Assembly (NCBI GenBank): GCA_017480345.1
Contig: JAFVAU010000009.1
Location: 1-34,480, forward strand
DNA from: Bacteroidales bacterium
GTDB lineage: Bacteria; Bacteroidota; Bacteroidia; Bacteroidales; UBA932
Length of the DNA: 34,480 bases
Reading direction: 5' to 3'
The translations under genes and the position numbers were made by a program. This document shows, piece by piece, positions 5,931 to 13,023 of this stretch; position 1 is the first letter of the stretch, and every line of letters begins with the position of its first letter. The notes under the pieces are model-generated. The model was not told the DNA's origin and did no database searches. It saw nothing but the letters and a program-made list of their open reading frames with translations.

Positions 5931-8711
5931 ATGCGCCGTATAGCTGTCATACTGTTTCTGATTGTATCCTTCGTCATAGATGCCCGGTCGCAGCCGGGCA
6001 TGACACCCCGTTTTGTCAACTTCAGCGCGGCCGACGGATTGCCGTCCAATACGGTGTATGCCGTCACACAGGATGCTGACGGAATTCTTTGGGTGGGTAC
6101 CCGCGGGGGCCTCAGCCGCTTTGACGGCGAGCACTTTCAGACCGTTCTCCCCGACAAACGCATTACGGCGCTGGCCGCTGACCATGGAGCTCACCTCTGG
6201 GTAGGAACGACTGATGGCATCCGGGCCGACAGTTCATGGGCTCTGCCGGGGAGTCACATCCGCGCCATGCTTTGCGATTCAGACGGTTCTATTTGGGCCA
6301 CCATAGGCGACAGCCTGCTGGTGAAAATGAGCTGTTCTCCCAAGGAGGGCATCCGGGAGGAAGAGAGGACCGCCTACAACAAACGCTGGCACGAGGGCGA
6401 CTACCCCTATTTTCAAATCTACGAGGATAGCCGCGGAACACTGTGGCTGGGCGGGCGGCTCGTGCGTACGCAGTTTGTGCGCGACCGGGGTCGTCCCATG
6501 ACGGAGCTGCGTTTCCAGGATATGGGACAATGCATGGGCAGCTATTCCGAGCTGAACGGAACCTTGTATGCCTTCTGCGATGGCGATAACTCGCTCAACA
6601 CTTTCGAGGGAGCGCGGACCATCTCCCACGGCCGCCTTCCTGTTTCCCATGCCCGCCTGCTCTCCGACAGCAAGGGCAGGCTATGGGCCGCAGGTTCCTA
6701 TGGGCTGGGATTGGTGAATCCGGAGCATCCGGAAGAATCTGTGGTTTACCGGCATTTGGCCGACGACCCCCATTCCCTTGCGTCCCACGAATGCTACTGC
6801 ATCTACGAAGACCGCCAGGGCAACCTCTGGGTGGGCGGTGACAACGGTCTCTCCGTGCTGAGTACGGCCATGCAGCATGTCCAGACCATTGATATACCCA
6901 AAGTCTCGGCCCTTATGGAAGATCGTGCCGGCCGCTTGTGGGTGGGAACTACGGATAACGGGACCTTTGTAATGCCGGAAAAACGTCAAGTCTCACAGGA
7001 CAGTCCCGTATCGGCCCTCTACGAGGACAGCGAGGGCTCCATCTATATCGGCCTGTATGCCGGCTACGGTTTCCATGTCTGGAAGAATGGCCGCGTTGCA
7101 AGGGCTTCGGTCAGCGGCCCCATTCCTGCACAGCAAGACGTCGTTGCCTGGGAAGACCGGAGCCACTACAACTGGATAAAAGACTTTCTGGAGGACCGGG
7201 ACGGCCGCTTTTACGTGGTAACGTGGGAAGGCGTAGGCATCAACGAATGGGACCGCCGCAGCGGGAAAACACTGCCTGCGGAGTGGCTGAGCCCGTTCCC
7301 CTATCCGCTGCCTCACCTGGATTCGGCCATCTACCTGAGTTCCCGTCTGGGAAGCCGACTCATAGAGGATGCGGAGGGGAACCTGATTTACGGCACTACC
7401 GAGGCCGGGCTCAATATCATAGATCATCATACCAGAGAGGTAACCAAATACTACAAAGGTAATTCCAGCATTCCGGATGACTGCGTTACCGACCTGTGCA
7501 TTACACCGGACGGAACGCTTTGGGCGGCCACACACGCCGGACTGTGGTCTGCAGGCCGGCAGACCCTGCTGCCAGGTAAAATGGTACAGTCTGTGCTTTC
7601 CGATGCGCGTGGCCGCCTGTGGGCCGGAACGGAGGATGGTCTGTGGTTCGTGGATACCGATGGCAGCGTCGGCGTTGCACGGAAGGCCCTGGGGTTCCCC
7701 TCTGATATTTACGGAGAACGTACAGCCTGCGAGCTCTCAGACGGCCGCCTGGCCTTCGGCGGGCCGGAAGGGGTGGCTATTTTCCACCCCGACAGCCTGC
7801 TCTCGCTGAAAGCATCGAATCATCTGCTTCTGGCCTCGCTCGTGCAGCATCGCTACCGTCTGAATGGCGGAGAGTGGGCCCCGGGCCACTTCACTGGTCT
7901 TCCAGACCATATTCGCTCCGGTCGATATATCCTGGAAGAGCAAAGCTCCGACATCTTTGGCCGATGGGAGCGCGGAGAAACCGCCGTGCGCACCCTCCGG
8001 GTGCCATGGCCCCTGTGGCTCCGCTGGCCTATCCTGCTGCTGTATGGCCTTGTGCTCGCAGCGGCCATCTGGACGCTTCTCCGTCTTCGGGAACGCCGCC
8101 TGCTGGAAAAGGAACTGGACATGCGCAACCGGCTGTTTTCCATCATATCGCATGACCTTAGGAACCCGATTCAAGGAAACCGCCTGCTCACCCACCAGCT
8201 GCTGGAGCAAGTGGACAAACTCTCCCGTGAGCAGATGAAGGGAGGTCTGGAGGCGCTCGCTTATTCGGTAGACAATTCATCGGCCCTGTTGGAAAACCTG
8301 TTGCTGTGGTCGCTAAACCAGAAGGGCATGCTGGAGCCGGTGATACGGGAAGATAACTTGCTGGCGTTGGCCACAGAAGCCATTCAAAGCGTCCGGGAGA
8401 ATGAAATCATTGCTTTGGAGATACCTCAAAACCTTATGGTACGCACCGACCGGAACATGCTCCTGACCTGCCTGAGAAACCTGTTGGACAATGCGGTAAA
8501 AGCTTCGCCCGAAGGAGGAAAAGTGCTTTTACATGCGTGCGGGAACCGTATCTCTATCCTGGACCAAGGTCCTGGCATGCAGGAAGCCACTGCCGAGTGG
8601 GGGCACGGTCTTGGCCTTGTGATTACCCGCGAACTCCTGGAGAAGATGGGCGCAAGCATGCATGCGGAGAATCGGCCCGAAGGGGGACTACAAATAACGA
8701 TACTCCTATGA
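5931..8711 (+). CDS. Sensor histidine kinase with reg_prop beta-propeller
   Basis: A 926-residue inner-membrane sensor. After a signal peptide (MRRIAVILFLIVSFVIDARS) come about ten two-component-regulator propeller repeats of the form D-x-x-G-x-L/I-W-V/A-G, e.g. DADGILWVGTRGG, DRQGNLWVGGDNG and DARGRLWAGTEDG. A Y_Y_Y-like strand region (HRYRLNGGEW) leads into one membrane helix near 700-717. The cytoplasmic part has the phospho-acceptor His741 in SIISHDLRNP, an N box (LRNLLDNAVKAS, about 848-860), and G boxes DQGPGM and GHGLGL. Unlike hybrid sensors of polysaccharide loci there is no fused receiver or AraC domain; instead the stop overlaps the start of a separate response regulator by four bases. 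The propeller would sense a periplasmic ligand, whose identity is unknown. Confidence 0.9.
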   Translation: MRRIAVILFLIVSFVIDARSQPGMTPRFVNFSAADGLPSNTVYAVTQDADGILWVGTRGGLSRFDGEHFQTVLPDKRITALAADHGAHLWVGTTDGIRADSSWALPGSHIRAMLCDSDGSIWATIGDSLLVKMSCSPKEGIREEERTAYNKRWHEGDYPYFQIYEDSRGTLWLGGRLVRTQFVRDRGRPMTELRFQDMGQCMGSYSELNGTLYAFCDGDNSLNTFEGARTISHGRLPVSHARLLSDSKGRLWAAGSYGLGLVNPEHPEESVVYRHLADDPHSLASHECYCIYEDRQGNLWVGGDNGLSVLSTAMQHVQTIDIPKVSALMEDRAGRLWVGTTDNGTFVMPEKRQVSQDSPVSALYEDSEGSIYIGLYAGYGFHVWKNGRVARASVSGPIPAQQDVVAWEDRSHYNWIKDFLEDRDGRFYVVTWEGVGINEWDRRSGKTLPAEWLSPFPYPLPHLDSAIYLSSRLGSRLIEDAEGNLIYGTTEAGLNIIDHHTREVTKYYKGNSSIPDDCVTDLCITPDGTLWAATHAGLWSAGRQTLLPGKMVQSVLSDARGRLWAGTEDGLWFVDTDGSVGVARKALGFPSDIYGERTACELSDGRLAFGGPEGVAIFHPDSLLSLKASNHLLLASLVQHRYRLNGGEWAPGHFTGLPDHIRSGRYILEEQSSDIFGRWERGETAVRTLRVPWPLWLRWPILLLYGLVLAAAIWTLLRLRERRLLEKELDMRNRLFSIISHDLRNPIQGNRLLTHQLLEQVDKLSREQMKGGLEALAYSVDNSSALLENLLLWSLNQKGMLEPVIREDNLLALATEAIQSVRENEIIALEIPQNLMVRTDRNMLLTCLRNLLDNAVKASPEGGKVLLHACGNRISILDQGPGMQEATAEWGHGLGLVITRELLEKMGASMHAENRPEGGLQITILL

Positions 8712-9361
8712 TAAACGTATTGCTCATAGAAGATTCCGCCGTATTTACGATGGGACTCAGACTGGCTTTGACGGCCGAAAAGAGCTTTGCCCGTGTTGAG
8801 GCTGTTGCTACTCCGGGCGGAGCAGTATCCTTCCTCAACGCCCATCCCCAGACAGACGTCGCCGTTGTGGATATAAGCCTGGAGGCCGAAACGGACGGAT
8901 TAACGCTCCTCGGCATCCTCCGGGAAGCCTTCCCTTCCGTGCGTACGCTGGTGCTGTCCCACTACAAGAAACCGGCTTATATTCTCAAAGCCATCAATGC
9001 AGGCGCCTGCGCGTACCTGGCCAAGGATTCCTCACCGGAGTCCATCGTCGGGGCCATTGCCGAGGTTGCCAGCGGCAAGTGCCTCTTCTTTGGCGAAACC
9101 ATCGATTCGGCCAAAATCACCAGACTCTTTGGCGGACAGGAGAATCTTCTTTCACGTAAGCCGCAAGGTCTTACGCCCCGGGAACTGGAAGTGTTGCAAC
9201 TCACCGCTTCCGGCTACAGCAACGCCCAGATTGCATCGGCCCTGGAAATCTCGCTCAATACCGTGGACAGCTATAAAGAACGCATCAAAGGAAAATTCGG
9301 CCTGGACAGTGTTGTGGAGTGTGTCGCCCACGCCACCCAGGACGGGATAGTCAGTGTATGA
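8708..9361 (+). CDS. LuxR/NarL-type response regulator
   Basis: A 217-residue DNA-binding response regulator and likely partner of the kinase ahead of it, with which it shares an ATGA overlap. The receiver domain has the acidic pair Glu8-Asp9, phospho-acceptor Asp55 (VAVVDIS) and the conserved Lys in YLAKDSS (about 110). The C-terminal helix-turn-helix begins LTPRELEVLQLTASGYSN and continues IASALEISLNTVDSYKERI, the GerE/LuxR signature. Possible targets include the divergent WG-like and barrel genes, given the palindrome upstream of the kinase. The start codon is fixed by the overlap and by the immediate MINVLLIEDS receiver start. Confidence 0.9.
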   Translation: MINVLLIEDSAVFTMGLRLALTAEKSFARVEAVATPGGAVSFLNAHPQTDVAVVDISLEAETDGLTLLGILREAFPSVRTLVLSHYKKPAYILKAINAGACAYLAKDSSPESIVGAIAEVASGKCLFFGETIDSAKITRLFGGQENLLSRKPQGLTPRELEVLQLTASGYSNAQIASALEISLNTVDSYKERIKGKFGLDSVVECVAHATQDGIVSV

Positions 9362-9414
9362 TCTTGCATGGTGACCAATCGGGAAAATGTCCGCCGCAAG
9401 TTGCCATCCGTTGA

Positions 9415-10236
9415 TCAAAAGACACAGTGGGTGGGGTCCACGCCGGGGGTGGGAACATAGTTCACCTTCACGCCATCGGCCGATACTTCCACTACGTTAT
9501 ATCCGGGCGTCCCATGTCCCAGGGCGTTGCACACGGGGCCGGCGGTGATAAAGCGGATGCCGTCCACTTCCGAGGCATATTCCTGGTGGCAATGCCCGGC
9601 GAAAACGATATCCACGCCATATTTCTTGAACAGGCCGATGTATTCTTCCCGCTTCTCGAAGGAAAAATTGAAATAGTCTTCCGGCTCGTCCGAGCTTTCC
9701 CGAATCACCGGGCAGTGAAGGAAGACGAAGGTGTATCGGCAATCTTGGGACTGGGTCAGCTCTTTCTCCAGCCATTCCCACTGCTCCTGCTCGGCCTCCT
9801 GAACGCCGTCCTTGATGCAATTGGAATCCATGCCGATAAAGGCACATCCCCTGTCCCGGAAAGCGAAGCGGTCATAGCCCCGGTGGGCAATGTAGGCAGC
9901 CTGCTTCTCACGGGTGAATCCCCGATAGTCGTGATTGCCGGGGACGGCGTATACCGGCGCTTCAAGCTCCGCGAGCCTTGTCCGGTAAACCGAATCCTGC
10001 ACGGGGTCCTGGGGATCATTCACCAGGTCTCCGGTCACGAAGACATAGGCCGGATGGAGGGCATTGGCGGCATCCACGGCAGCCTTCATCAGGGAATCCG
10101 AGTGCGCATAGGCCGGGGAATTGTCTTTGAATCCAATCTGCGTGTCGCTCATCTGAATGAACACGAAGGGCTTTTGGGTCTGGCAGGCCGTAGCCAGCAG
10201 TGCCAGAAAAACAGTAACGATGATGGAACGTTTCAT
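9415..10236 (-). CDS. Calcineurin-like metallophosphoesterase, lipoprotein
   Basis: A 273-residue lipoprotein phosphoesterase. The start at 10236 gives a lipobox signal (LALLATAC, Cys18); an earlier in-frame ATG would place a charged stretch ahead of it. Metal-binding blocks are in family order: MSDTQIG, GDLVNDP, GNHDYRG, HCPVIRES and GHCHQE. The first block has Asp-Thr-Gln where most family members have Asp-x-His, a variant known in CSTP1-like phosphatases. The substrate could be a phosphoprotein, nucleotide or phospholipid; the sequence does not decide. It has its own -7 element and convergent placement with the response regulator, with 53 bases between the stops and no clear terminator. 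Confidence 0.85.
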   Translation of the reverse strand: MKRSIIVTVFLALLATACQTQKPFVFIQMSDTQIGFKDNSPAYAHSDSLMKAAVDAANALHPAYVFVTGDLVNDPQDPVQDSVYRTRLAELEAPVYAVPGNHDYRGFTREKQAAYIAHRGYDRFAFRDRGCAFIGMDSNCIKDGVQEAEQEQWEWLEKELTQSQDCRYTFVFLHCPVIRESSDEPEDYFNFSFEKREEYIGLFKKYGVDIVFAGHCHQEYASEVDGIRFITAGPVCNALGHGTPGYNVVEVSADGVKVNYVPTPGVDPTHCVF

Positions 10237-10253
10237 TCTGAAAAGGGTTTTCG

Positions 10254-10261
10254 CAAAGATA
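10254..10261 (-). promoter_or_regulatory. -7 promoter element of the phosphoesterase gene
   Basis: On the minus strand TATCTTTG, 17 bases ahead of the lipoprotein start. No -33 TTTG stands out. The palindromic repeat region begins 20 bases further upstream. Confidence 0.55.
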
Positions 10262-10281
10262 CGAAAAAAGCTCGACTGAAT

Positions 10282-10428
10282 CATTGCCACGTTGACAGAA
10301 AATCGGCCTTAGGAACAGGCCTGGATGTCAACGCGGCAAGGTTTTCAAGAAAAAAGGCCGATTTCATTGCCACGTTGACAAGAAATCGGCCTTTAACAGC
10401 ATTCTGACTGTCGACGCGGCTACGATTT
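10282..10428. repeat. Two tandem imperfect-palindrome repeat units
   Basis: Two units start 83 bp apart with CATTGCCACGTTGACA (10282 and 10365). Each carries a complementary arm with the same 42-base offset: TGTCAACGCGGCAA at 10326 and TGTCGACGCGGC at 10409. Between the arms are ATCGGCCTT motifs, and a reversed copy (AAGGCCGATTT, 10354-10364) could pair with either, giving alternative folds. The second arm of unit two ends just before the stop codon of the ApbE gene. Confidence 0.7.
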
Positions 10429-11467
10429 AGTTCTTCAGCGCGAAGCCGGGGGAAGCCCATTCCTTCATGTTGCCGTCATCGTCCGTGTAGATGAGGTAGC
10501 CTTCCAGGTTGGGGTCTCCCAGGATGAGCACCTGGGCGCCATGAAGGCCCGTGACCATGCACCAGGTGGCAATGGCGTCGGATTCTGCGGCGTTAGCGGA
10601 GGAAACCACGGTGGCACTGAGGAGGTTGTGCTGCACGGGATAGCCGGTACGGGGGTTGATGGTGTGGGCGTACTTGCGGCCGTCACGAATATAGTACTTG
10701 CGGTAATTGCCGGAGGTAACAATACCGGCCGGCTTCCCTTCCGAGTTCCAGATGCCGCTGAGGCCCTCGTCACCCAGGCCCTGCTCGTTGTTCTTGCGGT
10801 CTACGGGACGGTCCACGCCCACCGTCCAGGGCTGGCCGGAGGGATTCACCCCGTCGCACCAGATTTCTCCGATATCTATGAGCATGTCCTTCACACCCAG
10901 ACTGTACAGGTACTTGGCAATGATGTCGCAGCTGTAGCCCTGCGCAATAGCGTTGAAATTGAGGCTGGGATAACCCATTGCGGCCGGGTCCACATAGCCG
11001 TCCACGACCGGAAGTTCCGCCGGAAGATGGCCCATGCCGCACTTTTCCAGCAGGCGGGCTATCTCCTCATCCGTAGGGAAGGTGCTGTTGCGGAAACCGA
11101 AGCCCCAGGCATCGTACAGAGGGGCGGCGGCAAAATCCAATGCGCCGCCGGAACGTTCCCAAAGACGATATCCCACCCGGTACATGTCCAGGAACATCTG
11201 GGAGGAAGGAATCTTTTCTCCCGCATTGAAACGGGAAATGAGGGATTTCTTGTTATAACCGGAAAGCGTGGTGTCTATCTGGAGAATGAGGGCGTCTATA
11301 CTGTCCCGGACGGTTTCCACCGGCACGGAGACACCTTTCATGTTCATCTTCACAGTGTAGCTGTTTCCCTGGGCATAGCCGCTGATTTGAACATATTCAT
11401 CCTTTTGTCCTCCGCACGAGGCCAATACAAAAAGTAAAAAGGTTGAAATGAACAAAAGCTTCTTCAT
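10427..11467 (-). CDS. apbE: FAD:protein FMN transferase, ApbE family
   Basis: A 346-residue lipoprotein (LLFVLASC lipobox) of the ApbE family, which attaches FMN covalently to Thr residues of periplasmic flavoproteins such as RnfG/NqrC. Family blocks are present: NFNAIAQGYSCDIIAKYL, MLIDIGEIWCDG and HTINPRTGYPVQHN, with SANAAESDAIATWCMV towards the C-terminus, containing the Mg-binding Asp. GEIWCDG departs slightly from the common GGEI(R)xxG block but keeps Gly and Glu. The start at 11467 is used because it gives the lipoprotein signal peptide; an ATG seven codons upstream is less likely. No flavoprotein target gene is adjacent. Confidence 0.9.
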   Translation of the reverse strand: MKKLLFISTFLLFVLASCGGQKDEYVQISGYAQGNSYTVKMNMKGVSVPVETVRDSIDALILQIDTTLSGYNKKSLISRFNAGEKIPSSQMFLDMYRVGYRLWERSGGALDFAAAPLYDAWGFGFRNSTFPTDEEIARLLEKCGMGHLPAELPVVDGYVDPAAMGYPSLNFNAIAQGYSCDIIAKYLYSLGVKDMLIDIGEIWCDGVNPSGQPWTVGVDRPVDRKNNEQGLGDEGLSGIWNSEGKPAGIVTSGNYRKYYIRDGRKYAHTINPRTGYPVQHNLLSATVVSSANAAESDAIATWCMVTGLHGAQVLILGDPNLEGYLIYTDDDGNMKEWASPGFALKN

Positions 11468-11485
11468 CTTGGCAAGATTTTTGTG

Positions 11486-11513
11486 CAAATTTACGAAATA
11501 ATTGCGATATTTG
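11486..11513. promoter_or_regulatory. Back-to-back promoters of apbE and the FISUMP gene
   Basis: TAAATTTG on the minus strand (11493 to 11486) serves apbE. GATATTTG on the plus strand (11506-11513), a one-base deviation from TAnnTTTG, could serve the FISUMP gene. With only 12 bases between them, the two polymerases would compete. Confidence 0.45.
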
Positions 11514-11532
11514 TAAGTTGAAGTAAGAATTT

Positions 11533-12498
11533 ATGAGAAAAAGCATATTCTATATAGGTCTCATCGCGGCCCTTGTGGCAACGGGGGCTTCCTGCAAAAA
11601 AAAGGAAGAAACCACCAAGCCCTCCCTTACCGGCCTCACCATCAAGGCCGACAACAAGACCTTCATGCCGGAAGGAACCGTTGTCCGTGTCAATGCCAAC
11701 GTAAGCGACGTCGCCGCCTCGGACAACTCAGACGCGGAGAAGATTGGAGAGCTGGGCCTGGTTTATTATGTAACCGGAGGCCAGCGGGACACTGTTACCC
11801 GGGATGCCCGGAAGATGAACCCGGAATATATTTTTGAAACCGGCACGCCCGGGAATTACACCCTCACCTGCTACGTTTTTGCCATCAACGACAAGTATTA
11901 CTCCACCTCCACCTCCTTCTCTTTCACGGTGGTGGATCCCACATCGGCCCTTTCCGACATTCCCCCGTCCAATCCCATTGTCATAAACGACAACCTGTAC
12001 AACAGCTTCACCACCAACGGCCTCACCTGGATGGGAGACAACCTGTTCGGCACAGAGACGGGCAACAATTATCAAAACTCAGATGTCCTTTCCTCCGTCT
12101 TCGGAAAATACTACACCTGGGAAGAAGCCCAGGAGGCCTGCCCCGAAGGCTGGCACCTCCCCTCGGCCGATGAATTCGACACCTGCCTGGGAGAAAAGGC
12201 CGGAGACCTGATGGTGGACGCCAGTTTCATTGACAAGAAGATGTGGGAATATTGGCCACAGGTCAAAATCACCAATCTCAAAAGCTTCAACGCCCTTCCC
12301 GTAGGCTACCAGGACTACACGGACGAGGAAAACCCGGAAGAGGGATACCTCAAATATGCCTGCTTCTGGACCAGTGACGAAGCCGGAGAAATGGGTGTCT
12401 TCCGCTACATCTACTGCGAGGACGAAGACATAAAAAAAGGCCAGGGCAGCAAGACCACCCTGGGCATGAGCGTACGCTGCGTCAAGATAAGCGATTAG
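11533..12498 (+). CDS. FISUMP-domain lipoprotein
   Basis: A 321-residue surface-type lipoprotein: signal peptide MRKSIFYIGLIAALVATGAS followed by the lipid-accepting Cys and a KKKEE stretch. Residues ~35-135 form an Ig-like/bacterial surface domain. The C-terminal half is a Fibrobacter succinogenes major paralogous (FISUMP) domain, recognised by TWMGDNLFGTE, YYTWEEAQEACPEGWHLPSA and the closing SVRCVK. These domains occur in cell-surface lipoproteins of Bacteroidetes and Fibrobacteres; their molecular role is unclear. Its stop codon directly abuts the stop of the converging LolA-like gene, with no room for a terminator. Confidence 0.85.
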   Translation: MRKSIFYIGLIAALVATGASCKKKEETTKPSLTGLTIKADNKTFMPEGTVVRVNANVSDVAASDNSDAEKIGELGLVYYVTGGQRDTVTRDARKMNPEYIFETGTPGNYTLTCYVFAINDKYYSTSTSFSFTVVDPTSALSDIPPSNPIVINDNLYNSFTTNGLTWMGDNLFGTETGNNYQNSDVLSSVFGKYYTWEEAQEACPEGWHLPSADEFDTCLGEKAGDLMVDASFIDKKMWEYWPQVKITNLKSFNALPVGYQDYTDEENPEEGYLKYACFWTSDEAGEMGVFRYIYCEDEDIKKGQGSKTTLGMSVRCVKISD

Positions 12499-13023
12499 TT
12501 AACGGAGATCCGTTACAAGATAGCCGGAAAGCGATTTCTCATCCATGGAGAAGTCGCTTTTTCCTTGCTCTTCCCCATACACGATGCCGCTGAGGACAAA
12601 GCGCGCCCGAGTCTCGTCGTCCAGCGTCAGGGTTATATCCAGGCTGTCCTCTCCGGCTGCGTTCACCTGAAGTTTGTCCATGTAGTTCCTATATGAGCCG
12701 ATAAAAAGGGCCGGATTGGTAAAGAGGTCCTCTTTCTGGACGGCCTCCACCACGGCCTCCTTGGCCTCGGGATCCAGCGTCCAGCGCGTGCTGCCGTCGC
12801 TCACCACCTTCATGCCCAGGCCTTCCAGGATGTAGGCATTGCCTTCCACCGTTACCTGCCCGTCCGTAACCGGGGCAAAATCCGCCCCTTTCCGGGAAAG
12901 GCTGTAGGAATAATGGAAATGCACCCGCTTTCCCGCCACCTTGTCCAAGAGCGGGATGCCTTCCTGAGCCTGCAGGCCCCAGAAGGACAGCGAGAATAAG
13001 AGGATTGAGACTAAACGCTTCAT
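12499..13023 (-). CDS. LolA-like outer-membrane lipoprotein carrier homologue
   Basis: A 174-residue periplasmic protein with a signal peptide ending LQAQ. The body (VHFHYSYSLSRKG, GNAYILEGLGMKVVSDGSTRWTLDPE, AVVEAVQKEDLFTNPALF) has the layout of the Bacteroidetes LolA-like family, a half-barrel that would carry lipids or lipoproteins across the periplasm. The position right behind ftsK, with a four-base ATGA overlap, is the conserved arrangement in this phylum and supports the call. It is shorter than E. coli LolA and lacks clear sequence identity, so the cargo is inferred from family and context. Confidence 0.75.
   Translation of the reverse strand: MKRLVSILLFSLSFWGLQAQEGIPLLDKVAGKRVHFHYSYSLSRKGADFAPVTDGQVTVEGNAYILEGLGMKVVSDGSTRWTLDPEAKEAVVEAVQKEDLFTNPALFIGSYRNYMDKLQVNAAGEDSLDITLTLDDETRARFVLSGIVYGEEQGKSDFSMDEKSLSGYLVTDLR

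Noticed and set aside
10282-10428. CRISPR array
   Set aside because: Only two units, with palindromic arms and diverged interiors rather than short identical repeats with unique spacers; no cas genes nearby.
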